A DNA stretch of 64,000 bases from Corydoras sp. C115 (GCA_019802505.1 JAFMOC010000011.1:6147501-6211500); one strand, 5' to 3'. Shown: positions 11,948 to 23,610, counted from the first letter of the stretch. The notes: generated by a model from the sequence alone, not told the origin. Translations and numbers: made by a program.

Positions 11948-12367
11948 CTAAAAATACTGTGGTTTGTGTCTGATTTGCTCCAAACACTTACACAGAATTA
12001 CTTCTCGGTTGTACCAAATGACAAAATGTGCATTTTTGCCCAGAATTCCAAAAGATTTGTATACATTTGTAAGTCTGTAAAATTCACAACCAAAAAAATC
12101 CTGACCCAAAAACGGATGCAAATTTCCTGAAAAAGACTTAATCACCATCGAAATTTGTTTAAGAAAATCTGGTTGCTTAAAGGGCCTCCCTACAAACACT
12201 GCATTATCATACAGCTTTTCTTTATTACAAGACATTAAAAATACATCAAAACAATTATTCAATATTAATGTTAAACTGTGAACTGGCCTGTAGATTCTTA
12301 ATAACCTGAAAATCGTAAATCTTTTATTACAATTAAATAAGATCAGATAATCCTTTATTTGTGCCAC
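11948..12367 (-). other. unassigned open reading frame, 139 codons
   Basis: The longest open frame in the window that is not explained by a SINE or a recognised exon. The translation has no signal peptide, repeat or motif I recognise, and base composition is AT-rich like its surroundings. Its 5' end overlaps a LINE/SINE-type tail repeat at 12336-12385, so it may be a degenerate transposon segment or chance. Confidence 0.2.
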
Positions 12368-12385
12368 AATGTGGGAAATTCACAA
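12336..12385 (-). repeat. retroposon 3'-tail fragment (fish LINE/SINE type)
   Basis: On the - strand it reads as the familiar fish retroposon tail: a stretch about a gap-free GAATTTCCC-like block, then ACAAAT, AAGG and a TTATC-type repeat. A second, better-preserved copy is at 61285-61347. Confidence 0.5.
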
Positions 12386-13181
12386 TATTCACAAATAGTT
12401 TCAATGTACACAACAAATTATAATGCACTGTACAACAAATATGTAAGACACATTATTGTGAAAAATAAAAATTTAAAAAGCCTTTTAGTTTCTTATACAG
12501 CCTTTCAGACGACAGATGAACATATTGTATTATTAATCTTATTACATGCTTCACCAAATAAGAAAACTGAATTCTCTTTCTTTAAGTAGACATGAAAAGC
12601 TAAGGATCGATCTCGTTTCAGCTGGGGGTCGTCATACAGCTTCAAAAGTAACACCATCTAATTCTCCAAATGAGTTTCTGATGCCCACTTGTTTTTAATG
12701 TGATCAAAACCTTTTTTCCCCAGATGTGGTTAAAGCAAGGCAGACGTATCAGTTTCACTGTTGTCAGTGTTTAAATATGATTAATCAAAATATAACCTTC
12801 TCCCCTGATTTTTTTTCACTTCTTAAAATGTTTTATTTCCTCTGCTTGTCTGTAAGATAATTCAATGTTACATTAATTCATTTTAAGGACATTTCTTTTG
12901 GGTTTAGATGGTTGGGTTACATCAATCCTGAAGCAGTAAGGGTTAAGGACCTGGATATTGCTTATATTTCGAACTGATAGATCAATACACAAATCATCGA
13001 GCTACCACCAGTTTACCATGTTAACATTTTTCAAATATATCCTTAAAGACTAGCTGTTTTGGCTGGAAGTGATCTGATCTTTGAATCCATAGATCTTTGA
13101 ATCCATTGCAGAAATTTTCGCAAATACATTTCCAACAAAATTCTGAGGTAGAAAAACCTGTTCAACATTATTGCAAAATAT

Positions 13182-13539
13182 TCATTCATTCATTCATTCA
13201 TTCATTATCTCCCGCTTTATCCTCTATTCGGTTCGCGGTGGGGTTCCCCATTCCCATCCAGGGGAACGTCTCAGGCGCTGGGCAGATAGACCCAGGACAG
13301 GGTGCCAATCCATTGCTGGGCACACACTCACTCACACAGACACACTCTATATGTGGGGCAATTTTGAGAATTCAATTGATTTGATCCATGTTTTTGGACT
13401 GTGGGAGGAAACCGGAGAACCCGGAGGAAACCCACGCAGACACGGGGAGAACATGGAAACTCTACCCAGATGGGGATTCGACCCGGGAATCCCTAGCGCT
13501 GAGAGGCGAACGTGCTAACCACTAAGCCACCGTGCCGCC
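13182..13539 (-). mobile_element. V-SINE copy, full length with 13-base target duplication
   Basis: A complete element read on the - strand, flanked by TATTGCAAAATAT at 13169-13181 and 13540-13552. The perfect target duplication indicates a fairly recent insertion. Confidence 0.95.
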
Positions 13540-13982
13540 TATTGCAAAATATGTTTATATTATATTTGTTATATTAAGCATGTATCATAGAGCAATGTGA
13601 ACTGTGATGTACAGATTAAAGCCAGTTTTGCCTGTTAATATTTATACACCTTTATTGCTACAACTACTATATTTATAATATTTCATTCAAAATGTTGCCA
13701 TTTTGTGTCATACAGGCATCAGTAGCAACACAGGTAACGCAATACAGAGGCAAAACCAAATGAACTGTATCTGCAAAAAGTGTTTTATTTCATATCTTCT
13801 TAAGTCTTATTTTATCTTCAGAATGATTTATTCTAAAAAATCTGACTACACTTCTACTTATGAAAAAAAGAAACATTTTAAAAGAGCACAGACACATTCT
13901 TGACATTTAAAATGTGACCTGTATCATTATTGGATAATAATAATAATAACACCTCTGTTATAATATAAATTTGTTATTATAT

Positions 13983-14334
13983 TATTCATTCATTCATTCA
14001 TTATCTCCCGCTTTATCCTCTATTAGAGTCGCGGTGGGGTTCCCCATGCCCATCCAGGGGAGAACGTCTCGGGCGCTGGGCAGATAGACCCAGGACAGGG
14101 CGCCAATCTATCGCTGGGCACACACTCACTCACACTGACACTCTATATGGGGCAATTTTGAGGATTCAATTGACTTGATCCATGTTTTTGGACTGTGGGA
14201 GGAAACCGGAGAACCCAGAGGAAACCCACGCAGACACGGGGAGAACATGGAAACTCCACCCAGATTGGATTCGAACCGGGAATCCCTAGTGCTGAGAGGC
14301 GAACGTGTTAACCACTAAGCCACCGTGCCGCCTA
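13983..14334 (-). mobile_element. V-SINE copy, full length with 12-base target duplication
   Basis: A complete element read on the - strand. TTGTTATTATAT occurs at 13971-13982 and again at 14335-14346. Confidence 0.94.
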
Positions 14335-14346
14335 TTGTTATTATAT

Positions 14347-15850
14347 CAGATCATTAAAATATGATTACATTTGGTGAGCTGAAGCGGTCAGCCTGGTCTC
14401 AAGGTCTCTGTGTTAAGGCCAGTTGTTATTATTTCGAGTCAATAAAAATCACATGCATTAGCTGCATTATTTTAACTTGTTTCAGCTTTGGGTCATTTTG
14501 AAATCATCCCTTAAAATGAAGAAAAATGTGGTTGTTGATGCCAAACTGGCTTTTTGAGTAACTACGGTTTTTGTGAATGCTGTACTTGAGCTGTTTACAC
14601 ACAACAGTCACAAAAATTATTAATAAAAAAAACCCTTTCAGGAGCAGTTGTGCAGAGGGAAGTGCTTTTCAGTAAGATGGGTCAATAGATGAAAACTGAA
14701 AGCCTATTTTATGTAAAATACAGAAAATAACCTTTGATTGTAGTAGCAGTCTTCAGTTTGTAATCTGAACAACAGAAGAAAGCGAGCAGTGCACAAAGCA
14801 AGGTGCATTAATGTGTTGGTTGTGTATGTTTGGTATTGAAGTCCCTGATTGCTCACTTAGAGCTCTGAGACCGACCCCATCCAACAGATTTGTGATGAGC
14901 CAGGTCATTGTTTCTAAAATCACAATCTGACCGTGCACATTCTGGATAAAAATTCGACATGCAAAAAATATATTCTAAAACATATTTTCTAGTCTTTTAA
15001 AGCTTATAAAATGGACTGACTAAAAATGGAATACGATGAAAAGCTTTGTGTATTGTGGCAGTGTCTCAATACTTTTGTCCATAAACCGAATCACATAAAC
15101 TTTAAAAAATCAGCATATAAAACTTGAGTGGCATTTAATGATAACTATAATACAGACATAAATATATTGATGTAAAAGACAGTTGAATAAAACTTTGCTT
15201 CATTATTGTTTTGATCTATGTGTTTAAGCTTGTTTGTGAAGTCTATATCTTGCCAGATGAAATTCAAACCAATGACAACATTTAGATGATGTTGTAGTCC
15301 AATAACAGCTGGCTGCACAGTGTGTGTGTTAAATCTGCCTCTCGAGAGGGTCCTCCTTCAAATGAGGACTTTTCAAGCTTTTAAAATCAGGGTGATGATC
15401 ATCAGGTGAATTTGTTTCATTAGTTTAATCATATAATTATTTAACACATACACCAGTAAGTCATTTTTATAACAGGAGTTGTACATTGTGGTCTTGGGGT
15501 TTGGTCCGTCAGTGTGTTTGTGTTTTCCGTTCAGCATAAAGCCGAGTTCATTGTTTAAGTTGTATATAGATGCTAGAGGATAGAGGATTTACATTAAGCA
15601 TATTTCTAATTTACACACGGTGACTCCTGCTGTACTTGATGATGTGTGTTGGCATGAACATCTCCATGGTTGGTTAGGTTGAGTAGCCAGTGGTCATCTC
15701 AGTTTGCTTGTTGTTCCAAATGTCCTTTTAAATAGTTGATTCTCTGTTGTAGGTTCTGAAAGGCAGCTTAACTTCAGTTTTCCGTTGTGGCGACATGTCT
15801 TGCTCCTGCATGTAAAACATCAGCAGACTGTTGGAATTATTTTTGAATTG
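14347..15850. other. intergenic stretch without recognised gene
   Basis: AT-rich sequence with no conserved open frame. The phrase CAATACTTTTGTCCATA near 15067-15083 resembles the terminal repeat of fish Tc1-like elements, suggesting an old DNA-transposon end. Nothing else could be supported. Confidence 0.4.
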
Positions 15851-15853
15851 TTA

Positions 15854-16075
15854 TTCATCCATTTATTATCTTGCGCTTAATTCTTTACTAGGGTTTTGGG
15901 GGTTCCCCATGTCCATCCAGCGGAGAAAGTTTTGGGTGCTGGGCGGATACACCCAGGACAGGGTGCCAATCTATCACTGAGCACACACTCACTCACACAA
16001 ACACACTCTATATGGGGCAATTTAGAGAATCGAATTTTCCTTGAATCCATGTGTCTGAACTGTGGGAGGAAATCT
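15854..16075 (-). mobile_element. V-SINE copy, tRNA head missing, diverged
   Basis: It starts with the GGAT/TTAT-type tail and follows the SINE up to the conserved centre near GGGAGGAAA, then stops. The tRNA-like head is absent and substitutions are frequent, so this is an older copy. Confidence 0.82.
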
Positions 16076-16173
16076 GCTGTTTGTTTGTTCATTTATATTT
16101 TTGTTGTGGTTGTAAGGTGTCCTTGAGTGGCCAGAAAGATGCCTATTAAATAAAACGTATTATTTTTATTTAC

Positions 16174-16200
16174 TATTATTATTATTATTATTATTATTAT
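16174..16200. repeat. (ATT)n microsatellite
   Basis: About nine ATT units. Confidence 0.9.
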
Positions 16201-16384
16201 GAAACCGTGTGTGTGTGGGGGGGGGCGCTACAAATGGGCTGCAAACGCATTAGATCATCGTAAATAAGACCCCAGTAGCACAGCTTCATTAAAAGGACAG
16301 CTGAAGACAGTTCAGTCCGCATTGTCTCTTCTTTATGACTGTTACTATCAGGTTTTCTTTTATGATGTGATTAGAACAGTTTAA

Positions 16385-16812
16385 AGTATGTACACACCAC
16401 CTACCCAACTTGTACCTTAGGAGTAGGGTCATTTTAACGTAAGTGTTAATCCTACATTATATAGTAATTTCTTATTTCATGTCATATGTGTCTGTTCAAA
16501 TTTGTAACAAGTTTGGGAAACATCATTATGTAAGTAAACCTGAACCTCCTAACTAAATAAGGTTTGAAATTATTAGGTCAGGTAAGTTTGGTTAACAGGG
16601 TGTCGTGTGGCCTACCCCTAGTCCTGACCTTAATCTTTTATTCATCACTTGTGACTGATCTAAAAACAAAATGCTGTTTTGTTTGAAATTTCTATATCTT
16701 TCTATACACACTTAATGTGAATGCCTACAGCAATGAAATGGAATTTTTAACATGCTTAAAAAAGATTTGATTATCATATGTCCACATATTTTTTTGGCCA
16801 TGTGGTGTATAT
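16385..16812. mobile_element. possible decayed Tc1-like MITE
   Basis: The left side has AAAGTATGTACACACC and the right side GTCCACATATTTTTTTGGCC followed by ATGTGGTGTA. Together these resemble the inverted ends of common fish Tc1-like MITEs. The inside is too diverged for a firm assignment. Confidence 0.35.
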
Positions 16813-16943
16813 TATGTATGTCTTACAAATCATTACAGCTATATCTGCATTCTGGTGTTGGAGCAGACATTTGTAAATGTAAGTATTTACACATTTTTAC
16901 ACAGTATTTTACAATACTATATATTTTCAATGGGAATACATGT

Positions 16944-17147
16944 ACATTACATTTACATTTGGTCATTTGGCAGATGCTTTTATCCAAAGCGACTTACAAG
17001 GTGAGCACAGGGTTCAACACAACATCCCTGGAGCAATGAGGCTTAAGGGCCTTGCTCAAGGACCCACACTGATAACATAAGTGGACCAGGGATTTGAACT
17101 GCCAACCTTCAGATTGATAGCCCCACACCTTAACCACTGAGCTACCG
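16944..17147 (-). mobile_element. tRNA-derived SINE, second family
   Basis: Read on the - strand it starts with a tRNA-like head (box A TAGCTCAGTGG, box B GTTCAAATCC). It continues through the fish-typical GAGCAAGGCCCTTAA and GTCGCTTTGGATAAAAG blocks and ends in an ATGTAAATGTA-like tail. This family is distinct from the V-SINE that dominates the window. Confidence 0.8.
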
Positions 17148-17225
17148 GAATATGATGCACCATGATGTTTGATGGTAGATAATTGTTTTTTCAGAATGTT
17201 AGAATGTTTTATTTGATACTTACAG

Positions 17226-17374
17226 TTGGACTATTTTGTATCTCTTCCACTGCCTCTGCTGGACCTCTGACTGCTGATGTACTTACAGATGGCCGCATTC
17301 CTCCTGAGAGGCGCGATCGTATACAGGACACATCCTTTCATCTTGTTTTCTCCTCCGGTGAGTGGATCATTGAC
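17226..17374. other. exon-like segment open on both strands, gene unknown
   Basis: On the + strand, 17226-17357 is open for 132 bases between a TACTTACAG acceptor and a CCG/GTGAGT donor, phase 1 at both ends. On the - strand, 17374-17287 is open for 88 bases between a pyrimidine-rich CTTAACAG acceptor and a TCT/GTAAGT donor. Both pairs of splice sites are good. The two readings exclude each other, neither translation is recognised, and no partner exon joins convincingly. Confidence 0.25.
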
Positions 17375-17789
17375 CTGTTAAGAAAGAAAACACTTTGGTT
17401 ATTAAGTAAGAAATTACTGTCTATTAAAATAGTGATGCATTTGTACTACAAAAAAATAAAGAACTTAAATAATCTTTAAAGGTCTGTAGAACAGGAGTGT
17501 GAAAACCTGATTGTCTTTTACTGCTGAAAAAGTTATGATTGCGACAGCCTCGTACTGTGGTGTAACTCAAACTCTCTGGCCTCATTGTTCTAAATTAGCT
17601 CAGTGAGACCAGCACCAAATAGGGTCAGGCCAGCACACACTATTGTGTCTTGTGTTCTATATCAGTAAGGCAGTGGTGACACAGAACATGCTTGGAAACT
17701 AAATCGATTCTGCGTTGCGGTCATGGTATGAAAATCGGAGACAGTCAGTCAAAGGTTGAACAGAGGTCGCTGATTATCTGCAACCCAAC

Positions 17790-18160
17790 TCTGATGAAAC
17801 AACAGGACTTAATCCTCGATCACCTGAGCTGGCATTTGAGCCATGCGTGCTCTTGACAGCAATCATTTTTAACAAAGGGTGAGGGAAAATTCGGTGGCTG
17901 GAGGTTATTTATAAAAAGCTAAAGGAGGAAGGGATTGGGAAAGAATACTGAACAACTGTGACCGGGTTTCTTTGAGCCACCACATGACATGACTCCACAC
18001 CTGCTTTTGTCAATGCTATTTGGAGTTGAAAGGGTTTAACAGGCATTTTTCCACGGGCCTCACACTCAACGACGCCTGTGTGTGAGTGGACGTACGCCTG
18101 CCACACGCCACACTGCAGGCCAAACCCAGCCCATACATTCCTTTCATAGATTTCGGACCT
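17790..18160. promoter_or_regulatory. candidate cis-regulatory block (MEF2/TATA, M-CAT, E-boxes)
   Basis: TTATTTATAA at about 17909 fits both a MEF2 site and a TATA box. CATTCCT (M-CAT) lies at 18136-18142, and E-boxes (CACCTG) occur at about 17820 and 17999. The block has higher GC and fewer repeats than its flanks. Clustering of these motifs is typical of muscle enhancers or promoters, but the motifs are short and the assignment is inference. Confidence 0.25.
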
Positions 18161-18590
18161 TGCAATTCCACACCCACATATTCAGCGATTTAATATAAAC
18201 AGAACTAATACAGACGGCAACCATGAAATGAAAAGCTAAAGCCCGAACAAAGCTGCTATTTACTCAACACGGAAAGTTTATGGCTGCAGTCATCCTTACA
18301 TCCACCATGGCAAACAACATTGGTTTTTCTAACCTTGAGTGAGGTCAACGTCCATCGACTAACACAAATCCTCCGACGCCGTTGTGCTGTCCACGTGTGT
18401 CCTCTGGAATGCCGGCGTTCAGTAGATAGGGGAAAAAAAATACATCCCAGTTTTAAATAGCATAATTGATTCAGTAATTATTCAAACGATGCATGTAAAT
18501 AATAGATTAATATACATTTTAAGTGCATTTTGTTATACAAATGATTTCAGTTACAAACACAACTTTGAGTAGGAGTCTAAAAAAAATCCA

Positions 18591-18634
18591 TAATAATAAT
18601 AATAATAATAATTAATAATAATTAATAATAATAA
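18591..18634. repeat. (AAT)n / (AATT) microsatellite
   Basis: A run of AAT units interrupted by AATT. Confidence 0.9.
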
Positions 18635-18699
18635 ATTCCCTGCTGTTACTGATTCCTGGAGTTGCTTCAGCTGGTCAGGTGGAGGCTCAACAACATTGT

Positions 18700-18960
18700 A
18701 TGGCATTAAAATTAAATTTGGTCCCCGGTTTAATTCCTGGTCCCGCCAAATACTGTGGCTAAAGTGCCCTTGGGCAAGGCACCTAACCTCAATTGCTCCC
18801 CGGGTGCCGTATACAAGGCTGCCCAATTGCTCCGGGCACGTGTGCTCACTTCACACTGTGTGTGTGTGTGTGTGTGTTTCGCTTTACGGATGGGTTAAAT
18901 GTGGAGGTCCATTTCCTCCGTGTGCAAGCACAGTAAGCAAAATAGTTCACTTTACATTTT
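18700..18960 (+). mobile_element. tRNA-derived SINE relic, third family
   Basis: Contains the recurring fish block GCCCTTGGGCAAGGCACC, then TTGCTCCCCGGGTGCCGTAT and GGATGGGTTAAATG, with a GT repeat between. A diverged copy of the same blocks is at 61040-61215, which shows it is an interspersed repeat. Confidence 0.7.
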
Positions 18961-20890
18961 ACTCCATCGTTCTCAATTACCAGTTACCAGTTTTATCCTA
19001 GCAATGGATTTATCTTATGATACAGGTATGCAACATTTTCAAGATTTATTAGGCCTAAATAAAATAAAGAGTAAATTGGAGAGCAGTGATGAATAGTAAC
19101 TAAAAAAAACAACAGAATGGATGAAAAGTTTGTACCTTTTCATACTATATTCATTTGACAGCTTGAGTTACTAGTTATTTTTAATATTGTTTAATTATTG
19201 TATGGGGTATAATATGATAAAATCTTCAGATAAAATTATTGGTGAAGATTAAACTAGTGGTTTTAAAAATTTTGGCTTAAATGTAGGTTTAGTCAGGTCA
19301 CAGTTCCGGCTCAGGAGCTGAAGTTTAATTTTTTATTCTTTACAGTTTACATAGTTTCTCATGTTTCCAACGAGCAAATGTTTCACCAAAAATTACAGAC
19401 TAGAGAAATAACAAAGTGCAATAAAACCTCTTTGTATATATACTCTTTATTAATTAATTTGTTTATGTTTACATATTTGTATTTATATAAACCTTCAGCT
19501 GCTCTGATTAAATTAAATTTTATTCTAATGCACACTATTTCTAATGCAATAAAACCTGTCTAACAATAACTGAAACAGAAACTGCTGTCATCCACAAAAA
19601 TATATCAGTTTACAGTAACATTTTGCTGCTCAGACATTTCAGGCAAAACCTTTACTCATACCTGAGTATTTTGTACTGCGGTATTTTAGTCAGTTTAAGT
19701 AATAAAGGGATATGAAATCATCTACCACTGACTAGGAGACGTATAGTAACGTGTTACTATAATACAGACTAATGGCATTATTTCTTGAATTAATTGCACA
19801 ATTATAATTACTGAACTTTAAATAAGGTTTTACTTCTTTATTTTGATTGACATGCAAATTTACAGCTTGCTTTTCTTTTCAAATGTCAAGTTCAGGTTAG
19901 TAAACAGTTTAAAACTGTACCAGGTTTGTGGGTTTAAATTCTTTGGCACATTTATGGGACCCGTCAGAGCTTTACACTAAACAAACAAAACCTCTTGTGT
20001 TTATAAAACTTCAGATCGATTATGTCAGCATGCTGTCCTCAAAAATAAAATTCTTAACTAATTTTTAACTTTTAACTATTCAGGTACGGAAAACATGACC
20101 ATAATGCCAAAATTATATTTATATTCAATTTGCAACATAATATAGCTACTTTTGAAGTAAGTAATTAGTAATGATACTTATCACAAAGTGATGACCCTTT
20201 AAATCTTTGAGATGTGTTTGGAAAATACCGTACAGACTAGTTTGACTCTAGTCGAACTTCTGAGCCAAAATTGATTGTAACTTTAAACAGAAATGAATGT
20301 TGTGTTGTTTTTAAAGTTGTCAGAAATAGCAATGATTTTTATTTATTTTTTTATAACCAGACAATGTAAACATATCTAATGTTATTCAACTGGTTCTATA
20401 TAAATAAGAACCCTATCTAAAGAGATCTACTTCATTTAAGACTAAAAACTATTAAACTTATAATATATAAAGTATATTTAGGGAACTGAAATTTTAAAAT
20501 AATTAAACTTTTAGGAATACGGAAATGAAAACTGCAAAAAGAACTACATATGTTTAAAATTTCATTAATACAGAATTTACTAGAATAGTGTCATGATAAA
20601 TGCAGTATTATGTTTCATTCTTGGTAAAATACATCTACAGAATTTTCTTTTTAAATAATAATGTTAGAAATAGTTGAATTTAAGTTGTTGAACATATCTA
20701 TTGTTTTGCCATTTATAATAATGTGGGAATAATTTATTTTAAATATCAATTATAAATATATAAATGGATATAATATTCTGTAAGTTAAACATGTTTAATT
20801 TGTTTCCGTTTAGTTTAATTTGAAGAAATCATTAACTCATACATCAAATAACACATTTTTAAACAATAGGGAAGTTAATGAATTGAATTT
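18961..20890. other. AT-rich intergenic stretch, nothing recognised
   Basis: No conserved open frame, splice-flanked exon or repeat could be identified. Short chance open frames only. Confidence 0.5.
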
Positions 20891-20894
20891 CAAT

Positions 20895-21223
20895 CCGGGC
20901 GGCACGGTGGATTAGTGCTTAGCACGTTTGCCTCTCAGCGCTGAGGATGCAGGTTCGAATCCCAATCTGGGTGGAGTTTCTATGTTCTCCCCGTGTCAGC
21001 GTTGGTTTCCTCCATGTTCTTCGGTTTTCTCCCGCAGTCCGAAAACATGGATTAAAGGTGAATTGAATGGTCTAAATTGCCCCATATATTGTGTGTGTCT
21101 GTGTGAGTATGTGTGCCCAGCGATAGATTAGTGCCCTGTCCTGGGTGTACATATCAACCCCCCCCCCCCCAACACGAGGGCTACCATAGTAGGGGATTAA
21201 GCGAAAGAAAGTGAATGAATAAG
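20895..21223 (+). mobile_element. V-SINE copy, diverged, with poly-C insertion
   Basis: The head GGCGGCACGGTGG and box B are present, but the body carries many substitutions and a C run near 21160. A short target duplication TTTCAAT is at 20888-20894 and 21224-21230. Confidence 0.88.
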
Positions 21224-21411
21224 TTTCAATTTAAAAAATTGAATTCTATTTGAAATACATTCTTTATAAACCAATCATATCAATGAGCTCTGATAAAAGC
21301 AAAAAACACATCTGAGATTTTAATGCATAATAATCTGTGTTTTATCGTTTTGTAGGTCTGTTTAGACTTCAGTTGTTTTTTTCAAATTGATTTAGACTGA
21401 CATACCTGAAG

Positions 21412-23214
21412 TCACAGTTGTTCATGACACAGTGAGAGTGATACAGAGATTCCTGCAGGTTGATCACCTAGCCCATTGGGATTCTTCTGTAAAAAGACCA
21501 ACATTTTAATTATGATGCACATTGGACAATCGTTTGCCACAGTAAAACTGCCCGCCGTTAGAGTTCAGCTGCAGTTCTCTTCACCCAACAGAATGGACAA
21601 TGCATTCTTACCTTGCTGGACTTTAGCAAGTTGATGAGAGCAGCTGATGAGAGTGGAGCCAGCACAGACTTAAAGTGATGTTCATGGGTGAAGTTACCTA
21701 AACATCACTGCAAGTCTTAACTGCCTCGCTCTCCAGTGACTGTGTGAATATTAATGCTTCACAAAACCAAGTAAACATTCACATGAACATGATTCTTGGT
21801 CACATGCCATTTCTATCTGCTGTAAATGAATGCAAACCTGTTATTTTTAAATAATGCATGATTCTTTTTAAAACCCACCCACATGACTCTGGTAAAGTTT
21901 CTAGCTATTATGCCATTTTATTTAAGTCCATGCTCCTGCCGGTAATTTAGCTTCAGCTATGTGTGAGTATTCTATTAAAGGGGCAGTTTGTAGTCAGTAG
22001 ATATAGTTTATATATGTTTTTCCAAAATATGGAATATTCTCCTTAAGGATAAAATTCAGGATTAATTTTCACAGGTTTACTACAACCAGTGAGTGCATGC
22101 ATCATGTAAGGCTCACCTGCTCAGTGACGCTGATTTCGGCATGTCCGTCTTTGTCCACAGGACGCAGTTCCTTTGCTCCTATATTCCTGTGAGGTTTCGT
22201 GTAGTCTTCAGTCTGCAGAAAATCACCCTGGATGTTTTAAATAGGTCACTGTGGAGAAAACGTGTAAATGTTAATGAGCAGAGAAATGAATAACCAAAGA
22301 GTAGTCTCCTGTTAATGCACAGTTATATAATATAATATAATATAATATAATATAACATGTGTGTGTGGGCGGCACGGTGGCTTAGTGGTTTAGCACGTTC
22401 GCCTCTCAGCGCTAGGGATTCCCGGTTCGAATCCCCATCTGGGTGGAGTTTCCATGTTCTCCCCGTGTCTGCGTGGGTTTCCTCCGGGTTCTCCGTTTTC
22501 CTCCCACAGTCCAAAAACATGGATCAAGTCAATTGAATTCTCAAAAAATTGCCCCATATAGAGTGTGTTTGTGTGAGTGAGTGTGTGCCCAGCGATGGAT
22601 TGGCGCCCTGTCCTGGGTCTATCTGCCCAGCGCCCGAGACGCTCTCCCCTGGATGGGCATGGGGAACCCCACCACGACCCTAATAGAGGATAAAGCGGGA
22701 GATAATGAATGAATATATATATAGCAATATAATAGATATGTTTAAATACATCCTTACACCATTTAAATATTAGAATTATTTTTAAAAAATTGGCTGTAAT
22801 ATAGGTGTTCTGTTTTTGTGATGGCTGCCACATGAGTGTAGGCCTCATCTATTTTTTTTAAATCATGCTTCTTATGCAATGCGTGCAAACCACCCACACT
22901 GACCTGTCAGTAATTAATATATGGACTTTTAATATTTATGCTCCATAAATCTGTTTTTATTTTCAAACATCAACGATCAGCAGTAGGAACAATAAGTTTA
23001 ATAGTCCTAATAAAAAGTTATTTTATGTTTTTTATGTTTATTTAAAAAAAATTATGTTAAATATACAGTATTCGGCTTCCAAACCTTTAATCCAACGTGC
23101 GCACTTCGAGCAGAACGTTTCGGGAACATTACCGTTAGAGGTTGGCGCGTGTGGGTTCTGCTGTTCCAGGTTGGTTTTGCGAAAGAAAACTCCTTTAGTT
23201 GTGAATCTGGACAT
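21412..23214 (-). CDS. unrecognised small protein, candidate 80-residue gene
   Basis: Proposed exons on the - strand: 23214-23133 (ATG; starts MSRFTTKGVFFRK), 21697-21612 (starts NFTHEHHFKS after the shared glycine codon), 21486-21412 (ends CHEQL, TGA at 21414-21412). Donors are CG/GTAATG and AAG/GTAAGA. Acceptors are GTTTAG and TTTACAG. Phases match (1, then 0). The ATG lies one base after a CTGCAG acceptor at 23216, implying a non-coding first exon ending at 23412 (CACAG/GTCAGT). That exon sits behind a promoter-like block. A V-SINE sits in the long intron. The product has no signal peptide or domain I recognise. Each exon is short, so chance openness is possible; the splice-phase agreement and the promoter are the main support. 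Confidence 0.35.
22117..22212 (-). other. extra exon-like segment, 96 bases, phase 0-0
   Basis: On the - strand a TTTCTGCAG acceptor at 22213-22214 precedes 32 open codons (starting TEDYTKPHRN, ending ISVTEQ), followed by CAG/GTGAGC. It lies inside the long intron of the candidate 80-residue gene, but its phase does not fit that gene's phase-1 junction. It may belong to an alternative transcript or be chance. Confidence 0.25.
22323..22353. repeat. (TATAA)n microsatellite
   Basis: Six TATAA-type units directly upstream of a V-SINE. Confidence 0.9.
22368..22715 (+). mobile_element. V-SINE copy, full length
   Basis: A near-consensus element from GGCGGCACGGTGGCTTAG to the GAATGAATA tail. No clear target duplication, because the flanks are TG- and TA-rich simple sequence. 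Confidence 0.93.
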
Positions 23215-23255
23215 TCTGCAGAGTCACCTGTCCGAACATACAGCACACGATCGAC

Positions 23256-23297
23256 CATGAGAACTGACCATGAGAACTGACCATGAGAACTGACCAT
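23256..23297. repeat. 13-base minisatellite
   Basis: Three tandem units of GACCATGAGAACT plus a partial fourth. It lies in the first intron of the candidate - strand gene. Confidence 0.9.
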
Positions 23298-23411
23298 GAC
23301 CCGAGCGAAAGCAAACCCCGACCCTCTGCAATTACAGCAACTTCTTTTCGATCATAAAGCTTCAGAGAGCTGAGTGAGAGCGCAGGGGCTCGGCGGGCTG
23401 GGAGTACTGAC

Positions 23412-23610
23412 CTGTGGCGGCTCAGGACGCTCAGCTTGCCCCGGGGGCTGAACACTGACCCCCTTTTATTTTCTCCCTCAAGGTCAGAGTGGGGCAGAAA
23501 CGGGACAAATGCCGCTCGGCGCTTATTGGCTGCGCGGACGCACAAAAGGCCAGCGGCATTTTTATCTGCAGCCGCCTCTACTGTACGCCAGCTATTTATA
23601 AAAGCCGCGC
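23412..23610 (-). promoter_or_regulatory. GC-rich promoter-like block with CCAAT, TATA and MEF2-like boxes
   Basis: On the - strand: a MEF2/TATA-like CTATTTATAA region (23592-23601), an inverted CCAAT (ATTGG at 23525-23529 on +), then AAAATAAAAG about 58 bases downstream (23463-23474), then a short GC-rich putative first exon ending CCACAG/GTCAGT at 23412. Spacing is typical of a CCAAT plus TATA promoter. The MEF2-like box with TATAAAAG could also serve a + strand transcript starting near 23630. Local GC content is far above the surrounding AT-rich DNA. Confidence 0.45.
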
